Shown here: positions 44,535-55,014 of the stretch, piece after piece | Numbering within the stretch: position 1 is the stretch's first letter | Layout: each line of letters opens with the position of its first letter | From: Reticulitermes speratus | Lineage: Eukaryota; Arthropoda; Insecta; Blattodea; Rhinotermitidae | Reading direction: 5' to 3' | Assembly (NCBI GenBank): GCA_021186555.1 | Contig: JAJKFL010000011.1 | Coordinates: 36,650,923 to 36,714,922, forward strand | Length of the DNA stretch: 64,000 bases | The notes under the pieces: model-generated | Databases searched by the model: none | Told to the model about the DNA's origin: nothing | What the model saw: the letters and a program-made list of their open reading frames with translations, nothing else | Program-made: the position numbers and the translations under genes

Positions 44535-47500
44535 CTAAATTCATGGTGCAGGACCTGTCTTAACACGCTAACTTATGGTGCAGGACCTGTCTTAACACGC
44601 TAACTTATGGTGCAGGACCTGTCTTAACACGCTAACTTATGGTGCAGGACCTGTCTTAACACGCTAACTTATGGTGCAGGACCTGTCTTAACACGCTAAC
44701 ATATGGTGCATGACCTGTCTTAACACGCTAACTTATGGTGCAGGACCTGTCTTAACACGCTAACTTATGGTGCAGGACCTGTCTTAACACGCTAACTTAT
44801 GGTGCAGGACCTGTCTTAACACGCTAACTTATGGTGCAGGACCTGTCTTAACACGCTAACTTATGGTGCAGGACCTGTCTTAACACGCTAACATATGGTG
44901 CATGACCTGTCTTAACACGCTAACTTATGGTGCAGGACCTGTCTTAACACGCTAACTTATGGTGCAGGACCTGTCTTAACACGCTACATAACTTATGGTG
45001 CAGGACCTGTCTTAACACGCTAACATATGGTGCATGACCTGTCTTAACACGCTAACTTATGGTGCAGGACCTGTCTTAACACGCTAATGTATGGTGCAGG
45101 ACTTGTTTATAACACGCTAACTTATGGTGCAGGACCTGTCTTAACACGCTAACTTATGGTGCAGGACCTGTCTTAACACGCTAACTTATGGTGCAGGACC
45201 TGTCTTAACACGCTAACTTATGGTGCAGGACCTGTCTTAACACGCTAACTTATGGTGCAGGACCTGTCTTAACACGCTAACTATGGTGCATGACCTGTCT
45301 TAACACGCTAACTTATGGTGCAGGACCTGTCTTAACACGCTAACTTATGGTGCAGGACCTGTCTTAACACGCTAACTTATGGTGCAGGACCTGTCTTAAC
45401 ACGCTAACATATGGTGCATGACCTGTCTTAACACGCTAACTTATGGTGCAGGACCTGTCTTAACAAGCTAATTATGGTGCAGGACTGTTTTAACACGCTA
45501 ACTTATGGTGCAGGACCTGTCTTAACACGCTAACTTATGGTGCAGGACCTGTCTTAACACGCTAACTTATGGTGCAGGACCTGTCTTAACACGCTAACTT
45601 ATGGTGCAGGACCTGTCTTAACACGCTAACTTATGGTGCAGGACCTGTCTTAACACGCTAACTTATGGTGCAGGACCTGTCTTAACACGCTAACATATGG
45701 TGCATGACCTGTCTTAACACGCTAACTTATGGTGCAGGACCTGTCTTAACACGCTAACTTATGGTGCAGGACCTGTCTTAACACGCTAACTTATGGTGCA
45801 GGACCTGTCTTAACACGCTAACTTATGGTGCAGGACCTGTCTTAACACGCTAACTTATGGTGCAGGACCTGTCTTAACACGCTAACATTATGGTGCATGA
45901 CCTGTCTTAACACGCTAACTTATGGTGCAGGACCTGTCTTAACACGCTAACTTATGGTGCCAGGACCTGTCTTAACACGCTAACTTATGGTGCAGGACCT
46001 GTCTTAACACGCTAACATATGGTGCATGACCTGTCTTAACACGCTAACTTATGGTGCAGGACCTGTCTTAACACCTAATGTATGGTGCAGGACTTGTTTA
46101 ACACGCTAACTTATGGTGCAGGACCTGTCTTAACACGCTAACTTATGGTGCAGGACCTGTCTTAACACGCTAACTTATGGTGCAGGACCTGTCTTAACAC
46201 GCTAACTTATGGTGCAGGACCTGTCTTAACACGCTAACTTATGGTGCAGGACCTGTCTTAACACGCTAACATATGGTGCAGACCTGTCTTAACACGCTAA
46301 CTTATGGTGCAGGACCTGTCTTAACACGCTAACTATGGTGTCAGGCACTGTCTTAACACGCTAACTTATGGTGCAGGACCTGTCTTAACACGCTAACTTA
46401 TGGTGCATGGACCTGTCTTAACACGCTAACTTATGGTGCAGGACCTGTCTTAACAGCTAACTGTATGGTGCAGGACTGTTTTAACACGCTAACTTATGGT
46501 GCAGGACCTGTCTTAACACGCTAACTTATGGTGCAGGACCTGTTTAACACGCTAACTTATGGTGCAGGACCTGTCTTAACACGCTAACTTATGGTGCAGG
46601 ACCTGTCTTAACACGCTAACTTATGGTGCAGGACCTGTCTTAACACGCTAACATATGGTGCATGGACCTGTCTTAACACGCTAACTTATGGTGCAGGACC
46701 TGTCTTAACAAGCTAACTATGGTGCAGGACCTGTTTAACACGCTAACTTATGGTCAGGACCTGTCTTAACAGCTAACTTATGGTGCAGGACCTGTCTTAA
46801 CACGCTAACTTATGGTGCAGGACCTGTCTTAACACGCTAACTTATGGTGCAGGACCTGTCTTAACACGCTAACTTATGGTGCAGGACCTGTCTTAACACT
46901 AACTTTTGTGCAGACCTGTCTTAAAACTAACTTATGGTGCAGGACCTGTCTTAACAAGCTAACTTTATGGTGCAGGACCTGTCTTAACAACGCTAACTTA
47001 TGGTGCAGGACCTGTCTTAACAAGCTAACTTTATGGTGCAGGACCTGTCTTAACAAGCTAACTTATGGTGCAGGACCTGTCTTAACAAGCTAACTTTATG
47101 GTGCAGGACCTGTCTTAACAAGCTAACTTTATGGTGCAGGACCTGTCTTAACACCTAACTTATGGTGCAGGACCTGTCTTAACACGCTAACTTATGGTGC
47201 AGGACCTGTCTTAACAAGCTAACTTTATGGTGCAGGACCTGTCTTAACACGCTAACTTATGGTGCAGGACCTGTCTTAACAAGCTAACTTTATGGTGCAG
47301 GACCTGTCTTAACAACTAACTTTATGGTGCAGGACCTGTCTTAACAGCTAACTTTATGGTGCAGGACCTGTCTTAACAACGCTAACTTATGGTGCAGGAC
47401 CTGTCTTAACAAGCTAACTTTATGGTGCAGGACCTGTCTTAACACGCTAACTTATGGTGCAGGACCTGTCTTAACAAGCTAACTTATGGTGCAGGACCTG

Positions 47501-47742
47501 TCTTAACAACCTAACTTTATGGTGCAGGACCTGTCTTAACAAGCTAACTTTATGGTGCAGGACCTGTCTTAACAACCTAACTTTATGGTGCAGGACCTGT
47601 CTTAACAACCTAACTTTATGGTGCAGGACCTGTCTTAACAAGCTAACTTTATGCTGAAGGACTTGTCTTAACAAGCTAACTTTATGGTGCAAGACCTGTT
47701 TTAACAAGTTAACTTTATGGTGCAGGACCTATCTTAACAAGC
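44535..47742 (-). repeat. 32/33-bp LINE-3'UTR-derived satellite, about 100 copies
   Basis: Units contain CTAACTTATGGTGCAGGACC and TGTCTTAACACG. On the minus strand this is GTTAGCTTGTTAAGACAGG, CCTGCACCATA, which aligns with LINE 3'-UTR GTTAGCTTCTCAAGAAGG, ...GCTCCATGGA (16678-16715, where two GTTAG words lie 33 bp apart). Units near the LINE (about 46.95-47.74 kb) are mostly 33 bp with AAGCTAACTTT. Distal ones are 32 bp with ACGCTAACTT. A variant CATATGGTGCATGACC recurs every few units from 44.7 to 46.7 kb. Confidence 0.97.
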
Positions 47743-47838
47743 TGTCTCAAGAAACCCATAATTTCTCATCTGCTTATGAAATGTCCTTATTTTGTGGAAG
47801 GTTCAAAACTGTGTTCACAAAAGCCCGCCAGTTGTCTA
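47741..47838 (-). mobile_element. LINE 3' end between two arrays
   Basis: The minus strand reads DNWRAFVNTVLNL then PQNKDIS and stop, the counterpart of DRWRALVNxVMNLRVP. The nucleotide sequence continues AAATAAGGACATTTCATAAG, GATGAGAAATTATGGGTTTC, matching the 3' UTRs at 16.7 and 59.1 kb. The 60-bp array adjoins upstream in the same frame, and the 32/33-bp array adjoins downstream. Confidence 0.75.
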
Positions 47839-48617
47839 ACACACGTGTCAGCAGCCGCTGTGCGATGTACGTACAGTGCTCACAAGTTGTGACGTCTAAC
47901 ACAAGTGTCAACAGACGCTGTGCGATATACGTACAGTGCTCACAAGTTGTGACGTCTAACACAAGTGTCAACAGACGCTGTGCGATATACGTACAGTGCT
48001 CACAAGTTGTGACGTCTAACACAAGTGTCAACAGACGCTGTGCGATATACGTACAGTGCTCACAAGTTGTGACGTCTAACACAAGTGTCAACAGACGCTG
48101 TGCGATATACGTACAGTGCTCACAAGTTGTGACGTCTAACACAAGTGTCAGCAGACGTTTTGCGATGTACGTACAGTGCTCACAAGTTGTGACGTCTAAC
48201 ACAAGAGTCAACAGACGCTGTGCGATATACGTACAGTGCTCACAAGTTGTGACGTCTAACACAAGTGTCAGCAGACGTTTTGCGATGTACGTACAGTGCT
48301 CACAAGTTGTGACGTCTAACACAAGTGTCAACAGACGCTGTGCGATGTACGTACAGTGCTCACAAGTTGTGACGTCTAACACAAGTGTCAGCAGACGCTG
48401 TGCGATGTACGTGCAGTGCTCACAAGTTGTGACGTCTAACACAAGTGTCAACAGACGCTGTGCGATGTACGTACAGTGCTCACAAGTTGTGACGTCTAAC
48501 ACAAGTGTCAACAGACGCTGTGCGATGTACGTACAGTGCTCACAAGTTGTGACGTCTAACACAAGTGTCAGCAGACGCTGTGCGATGTACGTGCAGTGCT
48601 CACAAGTTGTGACGTCT
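47836..48617 (-). repeat. 60-bp minisatellite, 13 copies, in frame with a LINE tail
   Basis: Units contain GACGTCTAACACAAGTGTCA, GCTGTGCGAT(A/G)TACGTAC and AGTGCTCACAAGTTGT. All are exactly 60 bp except the edges. On the minus strand each unit reads LDVTTCEHCTYIAQRLLTLV (20 codons), and the frame runs straight into DNWRAFVNTV of the LINE. Variants TTTTGCG, AAGAGTC and GTGCAG recur in alternate units. The 262- and 294-codon frames are not taken as genes. Confidence 0.96.
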
Positions 48618-49050
48618 CAATGTAAACACAATGAGCTTCCGGCCGTCGTTATGGCGACGCGTTGACATTAATGGAGCGACGCGAGGATGCAATGGAGTGT
48701 GAACCGACGGCACGAGGATAAAAGGCTCTATAAATCGTGCGGTTCAGAGACTGCCGCTCTTTGATGGTGCACAGTGGCTGTTGAACAACGCTGTTCCGTC
48801 TAAAGACGACACACATGATGTTAGAGAGTTTAATTTGAAACAAGGCCATGCTGCCTGGACTGTTCCGGGGTGCTGGCAGCTACGCAACGAGTAGCGGTAA
48901 CTATATATTCTTATATCACCTTCAGCAGTAATAAAGAGTGGTAACTATATGTACCACCTGGTATAAAACGTTCAGTACCTCGTACTTTAGGTCGCACACC
49001 TTAGACCTATTCATGTTCCATTCGTTTCTCATAATAAACACTGCTTCCCT
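48618..49050. other. Unique DNA
   Basis: GGTAACTATAT(A/G)T occurs twice (48896-48908 and 48940-48952) in a 44-bp partial duplication. No gene is seen. Confidence 0.45.
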
Positions 49051-49560
49051 CAAAATCACTTAGCCTACGTGATCTTTGTAACAGGGATGTGGTGTTTTTT
49101 GGAGATAGCACAGACATAGCGCATTTCTGTACACTCGGCCCGTGGCAGTAATCTGTAAATAAACCAAATTTTTGTGCACCCGGTAGTGTCTGGACCCAAA
49201 CTGCGTCCCAAGTCGCCATCTTCTCCAGTCAGAGCAGAGGTGACATGTGGCGCCGCCATCCATCGCTCTATTAAGCCGCTTTTGTAAAGCCGGTGGTGCA
49301 TAGACGAACTAACAGGCTTACCTCAGCGATATCGAGACGAGACCGTGCCTAGAGCAGGTGGAAGATGGACAAACAGACTGTGTTGTGGTCGCTACTGAGA
49401 AGCACGGTGCATCTGTTTCAGGTTCGACATGACAGGTGGGTAGCTGGGAATGCGACATGTGCGCATGCGCAAGGTTTTGTCTAATGTTGAATTGCTGTAG
49501 CAGGCAGGCAGGCCAGGGCAACTGCACTGTCGTGGCTAAACAAAACGCCACTCACTTTTA
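49051..49560. other. CpG-containing unique DNA, no gene assigned
   Basis: Frames of 67-78 codons overlap on the minus strand without known domains. GGCGCCGCCATCC (49250-49262) and CGCCATCTTC (49213-49222) are minus-strand ATGGCG-type words such as those found at some transcription starts. Confidence 0.4.
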
Positions 49561-49565
49561 CCCCG

Positions 49566-49576
49566 AAGATGGCGGC
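49566..49576 (+). promoter_or_regulatory. AAGATGGCGGC, YY1-type initiator word
   Basis: This is an exact match to the AAGATGGCGGC element bound by YY1-class zinc-finger proteins and often placed at translation/transcription starts. The ATG opens a 22-codon frame only. It lies 160 bp upstream of a CRE-CCAAT-GC-box cluster. Confidence 0.35.
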
Positions 49577-49727
49577 AGTATGTATGTGCGAAGCGTTAAT
49601 ACGCGTCAACCAGACTCGCGGCCACAAACAAACGTGACACCCCTGGGTAATAAGGGGCGCTCCATTTCAACTTCTTCGTTTTGTGGAACAAATAAAGCCT
49701 TCTCTATTGTGAGATACCCCCCCTCTG

Positions 49728-49770
49728 TGACGTCACGACCCGCAGCCAATGGGTCGCCTCGCTCCGCCCC
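49728..49770 (+). promoter_or_regulatory. CRE, CCAAT box and GC box cluster
   Basis: TGACGTCA (49728-49735), CCAAT (49746-49750) and CCGCCCC (49764-49770) occur within 43 bp, a compact arrangement typical of a TATA-less promoter. An ATG follows at 49787. It is a motif match only; no transcript evidence is available here. Confidence 0.4.
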
Positions 49771-49786
49771 TCGCCCATCACTCAAC

Positions 49787-49930
49787 ATGTCCGCCAATGA
49801 GGCGTTAGTACAGGAGACACACGCCAGATGGCAATCGGACCTAGTATCGGAATTTGACGCAGGCCTACGGGAATCGACTGCAGTAGTTGATATGTCGTCC
49901 GTGACAGGCGGAACGAGCAGCGAGGTCTGA
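49787..49930 (+). CDS. Candidate short ORF (47 aa) after promoter-like cluster, unknown
   Basis: ATG at 49787 opens MSANEALVQETHARWQSDLV and ends SSVTGGTSSEV before TGA, 47 residues in total. The same frame is open further upstream to an ATG at 49436 (164 codons), so the start is uncertain. I chose 49787 because it lies 17 bp after the GC box and outside the CRE-CCAAT cluster. There is no signal peptide, membrane segment or known domain, and composition is mildly acidic. It is not tandem-repeat sequence, unlike most open frames here. It could equally be a chance frame or a first coding exon; no CAG|GTRAGT donor is obvious near the end. Confidence 0.2.
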   Translation: MSANEALVQETHARWQSDLVSEFDAGLRESTAVVDMSSVTGGTSSEV

Positions 49931-50075
49931 CGTTTTGGAACAACCTGCTGTCTACATCGCTCGGGTGTAAGAGGTGCGAGAGTCGGTCCTTTTCTACCAG
50001 ACCACACGGCGACACATCACAAAAGACAGACTTTTTCATAGTTACCGACGTTTCGAAAGATCCTAGCGCCTACAT
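49931..50075. mobile_element. Copy of dispersed DVTPCSLV/ETSVN repeat
   Basis: The minus strand reads SVFCDVSPCGLVEKDRLS. The plus strand has TCTACCAGACCACACGGCGA and CCGACGTTTCGAAAG. Both ends of the typical block are present. Confidence 0.65.
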
Positions 50076-50104
50076 CTGCTGGCACACGCAATCCAGTTAC
50101 TATT

Positions 50105-50290
50105 TAGCACCGTGATTTCAGGCTTCCGCCGCGATGTTGATAAAATCTGCGGTCTTCTGGGGTGTTACACGGCGTACTCGGAATCTTGACCCGTGAAGAT
50201 GGGACCGATACGTTGTTCCGAAACGTCTGTAAACAAGTACTACACGACGCCGCCCCAGCAGTTAGCTGGCAACAGAAACGCGACTGCACA
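50105..50290. mobile_element. Foldback-like dispersed repeat (GFRRDVD/ETSVN), second copy
   Basis: It matches 21691-21860: AGGCTTCCGCCGCGATGTTG, CGGTCTTCTGGGGTGTTACA, AAGATGGGACCGATACG, CCGAAACGTCTGTAAACAAG. Plus reads SETSVNKYYTTP and minus reads LQTFRNNVSVPSSRVK. The right arm is replaced by unrelated sequence after the centre. Confidence 0.7.
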
Positions 50291-50324
50291 ATGCATTGTG
50301 GGATGTGACGCCGTGTACTTTGCT

Positions 50325-50480
50325 AAGACCCTGCTACCTCCATCATCCACGGACTTTCCGTGGTCACAAAAGCAAACAATTGTCTAAACCGTTCGAAAAT
50401 ATGTAACAGACTGCACGGTGTCACATAGCAGGAAGCGGTATTTTGCATTGTCACTGTTGTGAGAACTTGAGACGTTAGGC
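50325..50480 (-). mobile_element. Copy of dispersed DVTPCSLV repeat
   Basis: The minus strand reads CYVTPCSLLHIFERFRQL and ends near MMEVAGS, the peptide typical of this repeat on its other strand. The plus strand has CAGACTGCACGGTGTCAC, shared with 6153-6172. Confidence 0.6.
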
Positions 50481-50497
50481 AGCTGTGTTCTACTGCA

Positions 50498-50546
50498 CGC
50501 ACACACGCACACTCACGCACACACGCACACACGCACACTCACGCAC
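50498..50546. repeat. CACGCA/CACTCA short tandem repeat
   Basis: A mixed hexamer run of CACACGCACA and CACTCACGCA words, about 50 bp. Confidence 0.9.
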
Positions 50547-50724
50547 AACTAATGCATTCTCTGGAGATGTTCAGATATTTGTGAACAAACGTAACAGATC
50601 GAAATCGCCTCAAGCAATCATTGCCAAAGTAACTCCAGGAACGCCCTGTAGCTGCTGTTCGGCCCGCAATCCTTTGTCTTCCGTTTGTTCTTTAAGAACT
50701 TGAAGATTATATCGTAAAACATAC

Positions 50725-51009
50725 AGAACTATATCTTGCCTGCTGTTTTGTGTGGGTGTGAAACTTGGTCTGTCTTAAGGGACGAACGTAGCTTGAGGTG
50801 TTATATAGTAGCGTGCTGAGATGTGTGTGTGTGTGTGTCATAAGGTGTGCTGCACACCAAGTGCTATCCTGGTGGTCAAATGAGAGGGGCGGAGCATGTA
50901 GCACGTATGGGCCAGAATAAAAATTTATAGTCTTTTGTGGGGAAACACGAAGGAAAGGAAACCTAGACGTATTTGACAGGATAATGTTAACATTGATGGG
51001 TAGCGTGGA
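50725..51009 (+). mobile_element. LINE C-terminal fragment, upstream half, interrupted by 33-bp array
   Basis: GGGTGTGAAACTTGGTCTGT is shared exactly with the LINE at 58484-58503. In three frames one reads ETWS-like, LRDERSLRCY, then EHVARMGQNKN, VGKHEGK and DNVNID, in the normal order of the LINE tail, with several frameshifts and stops. A (GT)n run lies at 50822-50838. The sequence breaks into the 33-bp array where DWIxLAQDRDRW should come. Confidence 0.8.
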
Positions 51010-53606
51010 CTTGCTTTGTGTGAGTGGTGTAGGAGCAGTGACGGGATTTTGTGAGTGGGTGTAGGAAGCAGTGACGGGATTTTGTGAGTGGTGTAGGAAC
51101 AGTGACGGGATTTTGTGAGTGGGTAGTAGGAACAGTGACGGGATTTTGTGAGTGGGTGTAGGAGCAGTGACGGGATTTTGTGAGTGGGTGTAGGAACAGT
51201 GACGGGATTTTGTGAGTGGGTGTAGGAAACAGTGACGGGATTTTGTGAGTGGGTGTAGGAGCAGTGACGGGATTTTGTGAGTGGGTGTAGGAGCAGTGAC
51301 GGGATTTTGTGAGTGGGTGTAGGAACAGTGACGGGATTTTGTGAGTGGGTGTAGGAGCAGTGACGGGATTTTGTGAGTGGGAGTAGGAACAGTGACGGGA
51401 TTTTTGTGAGTGGGTGTAGGACAGTGACGGGATTTTGTGAGTGGGAGTAGGAACAGTGACGGGATTTTGTGAGTGGGTGTAGGAGCAGTGACGGGATTTT
51501 GTGAGTGGGTGTAGGAGCAGTGACGGGATTTTGTGAGTGGGTGTAGGAGCAGTGACGGGATTTTGTGAGTGGGTGTAGGAACAGTGACGGGATTTTGTGA
51601 GTGGGAGTAGGAACAGTGACGGGATTTTGTGAGTGGGTGTAGGAGCAGTGACGGGATTTTGTGAGTGGGTGTAGGAACAGTGACGGGATTTTGTGAGTGG
51701 GTGTAGGAGCAGTGACGGGATTTTGTGAGTGGGTGTAGGAGCAGTGACGGGATTTTGTGAGTGGGAGTAGGAACAGTGACGGGATTTTGTGAGTGGGTGT
51801 AGGAGCAGTGACGGGATTTTGTGAGTGGGAGTAGGAACAGTGACGGGATTTTGTGAGTGGGAGTAGGAACAGTGACGGGATTTTGTGAGTGGGTGTAGGA
51901 GCAGTGACGGGATTTTGTGAGTGGGTGTAGGAACAGTGACGGGATTTTGTGAGTGGGTGTAGGAGCAGTGACGGGATTTTGTGAGTGGGTGTAGGAACAG
52001 TGACGGGATTTTGTGAGTGGGTGTAGGAACAGTGACGGGATTTTGTGAGTGGGTGTAGGAACAGTGACGGGATTTTGTGTGTGGGTGTAGGAGCAGTGAC
52101 GGGATTTTGTGAGTGGGTGTAGGAGCAGTGACGGGATTTTGTGAGTGGGTGTAGGAGCAGTGACGGGATTTTGTGAGTGGGTGTAGGAGCAGTGACGGGA
52201 TTTTGTGAGTGGGTGTAGGAACAGTGACGGGATTTTGTGAGTGGGTGTAGGAACAGTGACGGGATTTTGTGAGTGGGTGTAGGAGCAGTGACGGGATTTT
52301 GTGAGTGGGTGTAGGAGACAGTGACGGGATTTTGTGAGTGGGTGTAGGAGCAGTGACGGGATTTTGTGAGTGGGTGTAGGAGCAGTGACGGGATTTTGTG
52401 AGTGGGTGTAGGAACAGTGACGGGATTTTGTGAGTGGGTGTAGGAAGCAGTGACGGATTTTGTGAGTGGGTGTAGGAACAGTGACGGGATTTTGTGAGTG
52501 GGTGTAGGAACAGTGACGGGATTTTGTGAGTGGGTGTAGGAACAGTGACGGGATTTTGTGAGTGGGTGTAGGACAGTGACGGGATTTTGTGAGTGGGTGT
52601 AGGACAGTGACGGGATTTTGTGAGTGGGTGTAGGAGCAGTGACGGGATTTTGTGATGGGTGTAGGAGCAGTGACGGGATTTTGTGAGTGGGTGTAGGAGC
52701 AGTGACGGATTTTGTGAGTGGGTGTAGGAGCAGTGACGGGATTTTGTGAGTGGGTGTAGGAACAGTGACGGGATTTTGTGAGTGGGTGTAGGAGCAGTGA
52801 CGGGATTTTGTGAGTGGGTGTAGGAGCAGTGACGGGATTTTGTGAGTGGGTGTAGGACAGTGACGGGATTTTGTGAGTGGGTGTAGGAGCAGTGACGGGA
52901 TTTTGTGTGTGGGTGTAGGAGCAGTGACGGGATTTTGTGAGTGGGTGTAGGAGCAGTGACGGGATTTTGTGAGGGTGTAGAGCAGTGACGGATTTTGTGA
53001 GTGGGTAGGAACAGTGACGGGATTTTGTGAGTGGGTGTAGGAACAGTGACGGGATTTTGTGAGTGGGATAGGAACAGTGACGGGATTTTGTGTGTGGGTG
53101 TAGGAGCAGTGACGGGATTTTGTGAGTGGGAGTAGGAACAGTGACGGGATTTTGTGAGTGGGTGTAGGAGCAGTGACGGGATTTTGTGAGTGGGTGTAGG
53201 AACAGTGACGGATTTTGTGAGTGGGAGTAGGAACAGTGACGGGATTTTGTGAGTGGGTGTAGGAGCAGTGACGGGATTTTGTGAGTGGGAGTAGGAACAG
53301 TGACGGGATTTTGTGAGTGGGTGTAGGAGCAGTGACGGGATTTTGTGAGTGGGAGTAGGAACAGTGACGGGATTTTGTGAGTGGGTGTAGGAGCAGTGAC
53401 GGGATTTTGTGAGTGGGTGTAGGAGCAGTGACGGGATTTTGTGAGTGGGAGTAGGAACAGTGACGGGATTTTGTGAGTGGGTGTAGGAGCAGTGACGGGA
53501 TTTTGTGAGTGGGTGTAGAAGCAGTGACGGGATTTTGTGAGTGGGAGTAGGAACAGTGACGGGATTTTGTGAGTGGGTGTAGGAACAGTGACGGGATTTT
53601 GTGAAT
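51010..53606 (-). repeat. 33-bp minisatellite inside a LINE, about 79 copies
   Basis: Plus-strand units are GGATTTTGTGAGTGGG(T/A)G, TAGGA(G/A)CAGTGACG. Thirty-three bp is 11 codons and the minus strand has no stop, so frames of 900 and 978 codons rich in HKIPSL and PTPTHK exist, broken only by indels. The LINE tail lies on both sides: codons through DNVNID to the left, and GCGGTAAGATGCTTTGGGTT plus 3' UTR to the right. Indels cluster between 52300 and 53230. Confidence 0.97.
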
Positions 53607-53694
53607 GCGGTAAGATGCTTTGGGTTGCATAAAATATGGGCATTTCTTGCCTAGCTGAAAACCTATTAGCTTCGGAGAACTGCTAGCATTGAGT
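53607..53694 (+). mobile_element. LINE 3' UTR downstream of the 33-bp array
   Basis: GCGGTAAGATGCTTTGGGTT, CATAAAATATGGGCATTTCT, TGCCTAGCTGAAAACC and TATTAGCTTCGGAGAAC align block by block with 58769-58822 plus 59102-59140. This closes the LINE copy that begins at 50725. Confidence 0.8.
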
Positions 53695-54612
53695 TACATA
53701 TTTAGTTAGTTACATATTTAGTAGTTACATATTTAGTTAGTTACATATTTAGTTAGTTACATATTTAGTTAGTTACGTATTAGTTAGTTACTATTTAGTT
53801 AGTTACAATTAGTTAGTTACATATTTAGTTAGTTACATATTTAGTTAGTTACATATTTAGTTAGTTACATATTTAGTTAGTTACATATTAGTTAGTTACA
53901 TATTTAGTTAGTTACATATTTAGTTAGTTACATATTTAGTTAGTTACATATTTAGTTAGTTACATATTTAGTTAGTTACATATTTAGTTAGTTACATATT
54001 TTAGTTAGTTACATATTAGTTAGTTACATATTAGTTACTTACATATTAGTTAGTTACATATTTAGTTAGTTACATATTTAGTTAGTTACATATTTAGTTA
54101 GTTACATATTTAGTTAGTTACATATTTAGTTAGTTACATATTTAGTTACATTTCAATGTTTAATTACGATATTAAGTGACTACGTATTTAGTTAGTTACA
54201 TATTAGTTAGTTACATATTTATTAGTTACGTATTTAGTTAGTTACATATTTAGTTACTTACATATTGAGTTAGTTACATATTTAGTTAGTTACATATTTA
54301 GTTACTTACATATTTAGTTAGTTACATATTTAGTTAGTTACATATTTAGTTAGTTACATATTTAGTTAGTTACATATTTAGTTAGTTACATATTTAGTTT
54401 AGTTACATATTTAGTTAGTTACATATTTAGTTAGTTACATATTTAGTTAGTTACATATTTAGTTATTTACATATTTAGTTAGTTACATATTTAGTTACAT
54501 ATTTAGTTAGTTATATATTTAGTTAATTACATATTTAGTTAGTTACATATTTAGTTAGTTACATATTTAGTTACTTACATATTTAGTTAGTTACATATTT
54601 AGTTAGTTACAA
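53690..54612 (+). repeat. 16-bp satellite from LINE 3' terminus, about 57 copies
   Basis: The unit is GTTAGTTACATATTTA with 12-bp forms (GTTACATATTTA) and 1-bp losses. It starts within the LINE 3' end, as CATTGAGTTACATATTTAG matches CATGGAGTTAGTTATTTAGG of the 16.6-kb LINE. A divergent insert (TTTAATTACGATATTAAGTG) at 54160-54185 resembles the right edge (TTTTAATTACACTATAAAGT). Confidence 0.96.
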
Positions 54613-54628
54613 CTGTTTTAATTACACT

Positions 54629-54944
54629 ATAAAGTGACTGGCGGCACGCGGTGGCGCAGTTGGTTGATGCACTGCGCTACAAGCCGGAAGGTAGCGGGTT
54701 CGATTCCCGATGGTGTCATTGGAGTTTTTCATTGACAAAATCGTTTCGGTCGCACTATGGCCCTGGGGTCGACTCAGCCTCTAACAGAAATGAGTACCAG
54801 GAGTATTTCCTGGGGGTAAAGGCGGCCAGTGCGTGGGGCTGACAACCTTACCACCTTCACGTGCTGATTGTCTATAAACCTGTGAGCCTCAACCTCCTGG
54901 AACCCTCAGGGCCTGTAATGGGTTTGCTTTTATAAAGTAACTGG
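54629..54944 (+). mobile_element. SINE family A, full length, with 13-bp target duplication
   Basis: The insert 54642-54931 starts with a tRNA-like head: A box in GGTGGCGCAGTTGGTTGATG, B box GGGTTCGATTCCC at 54697-54709. The body contains ATCGTTTCGGTCGCACTATG, CCTGGGGTCGACTCAGCC, GTACCAGGAGTATTTCCTGG and ACCTCCTGGAACCCTCAGGG. It is flanked by ATAAAGTGACTGG (54629-54641) and ATAAAGTAACTGG (54932-54944), a target duplication with one mismatch. It is transcribed by pol III if active, has no coding capacity and depends on a LINE for mobility. Confidence 0.9.
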
Positions 54945-55014
54945 GGCAGGTGACATTAAACTGAGCATCGCACAGACTGAAACATGAAAACTCGGAGGAA
55001 ATTTGGTTCGTCAC

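Noticed and set aside
47774..48665. Repeat protein with 20-residue units (262 and 294 codons)
   Set aside because: Both strands are open, and the minus frame ends in a LINE tail peptide. It is better explained as a LINE-linked array.
50707..53643. Open frames of 978 and 901 codons on the minus strand
   Set aside because: They are translations of a stop-free 33-bp unit. Indels move the frame without ending it, and the array lies inside a decayed LINE.
53690..54612. Telomeric repeat
   Set aside because: GTTAGTTACATATTTA resembles but is not insect TTAGG, and it derives from a LINE terminus.
54642..54715. Functional tRNA gene
   Set aside because: A and B boxes are present, but no cloverleaf with matched acceptor stem could be formed by eye, and the sequence continues into a SINE body with target duplications.
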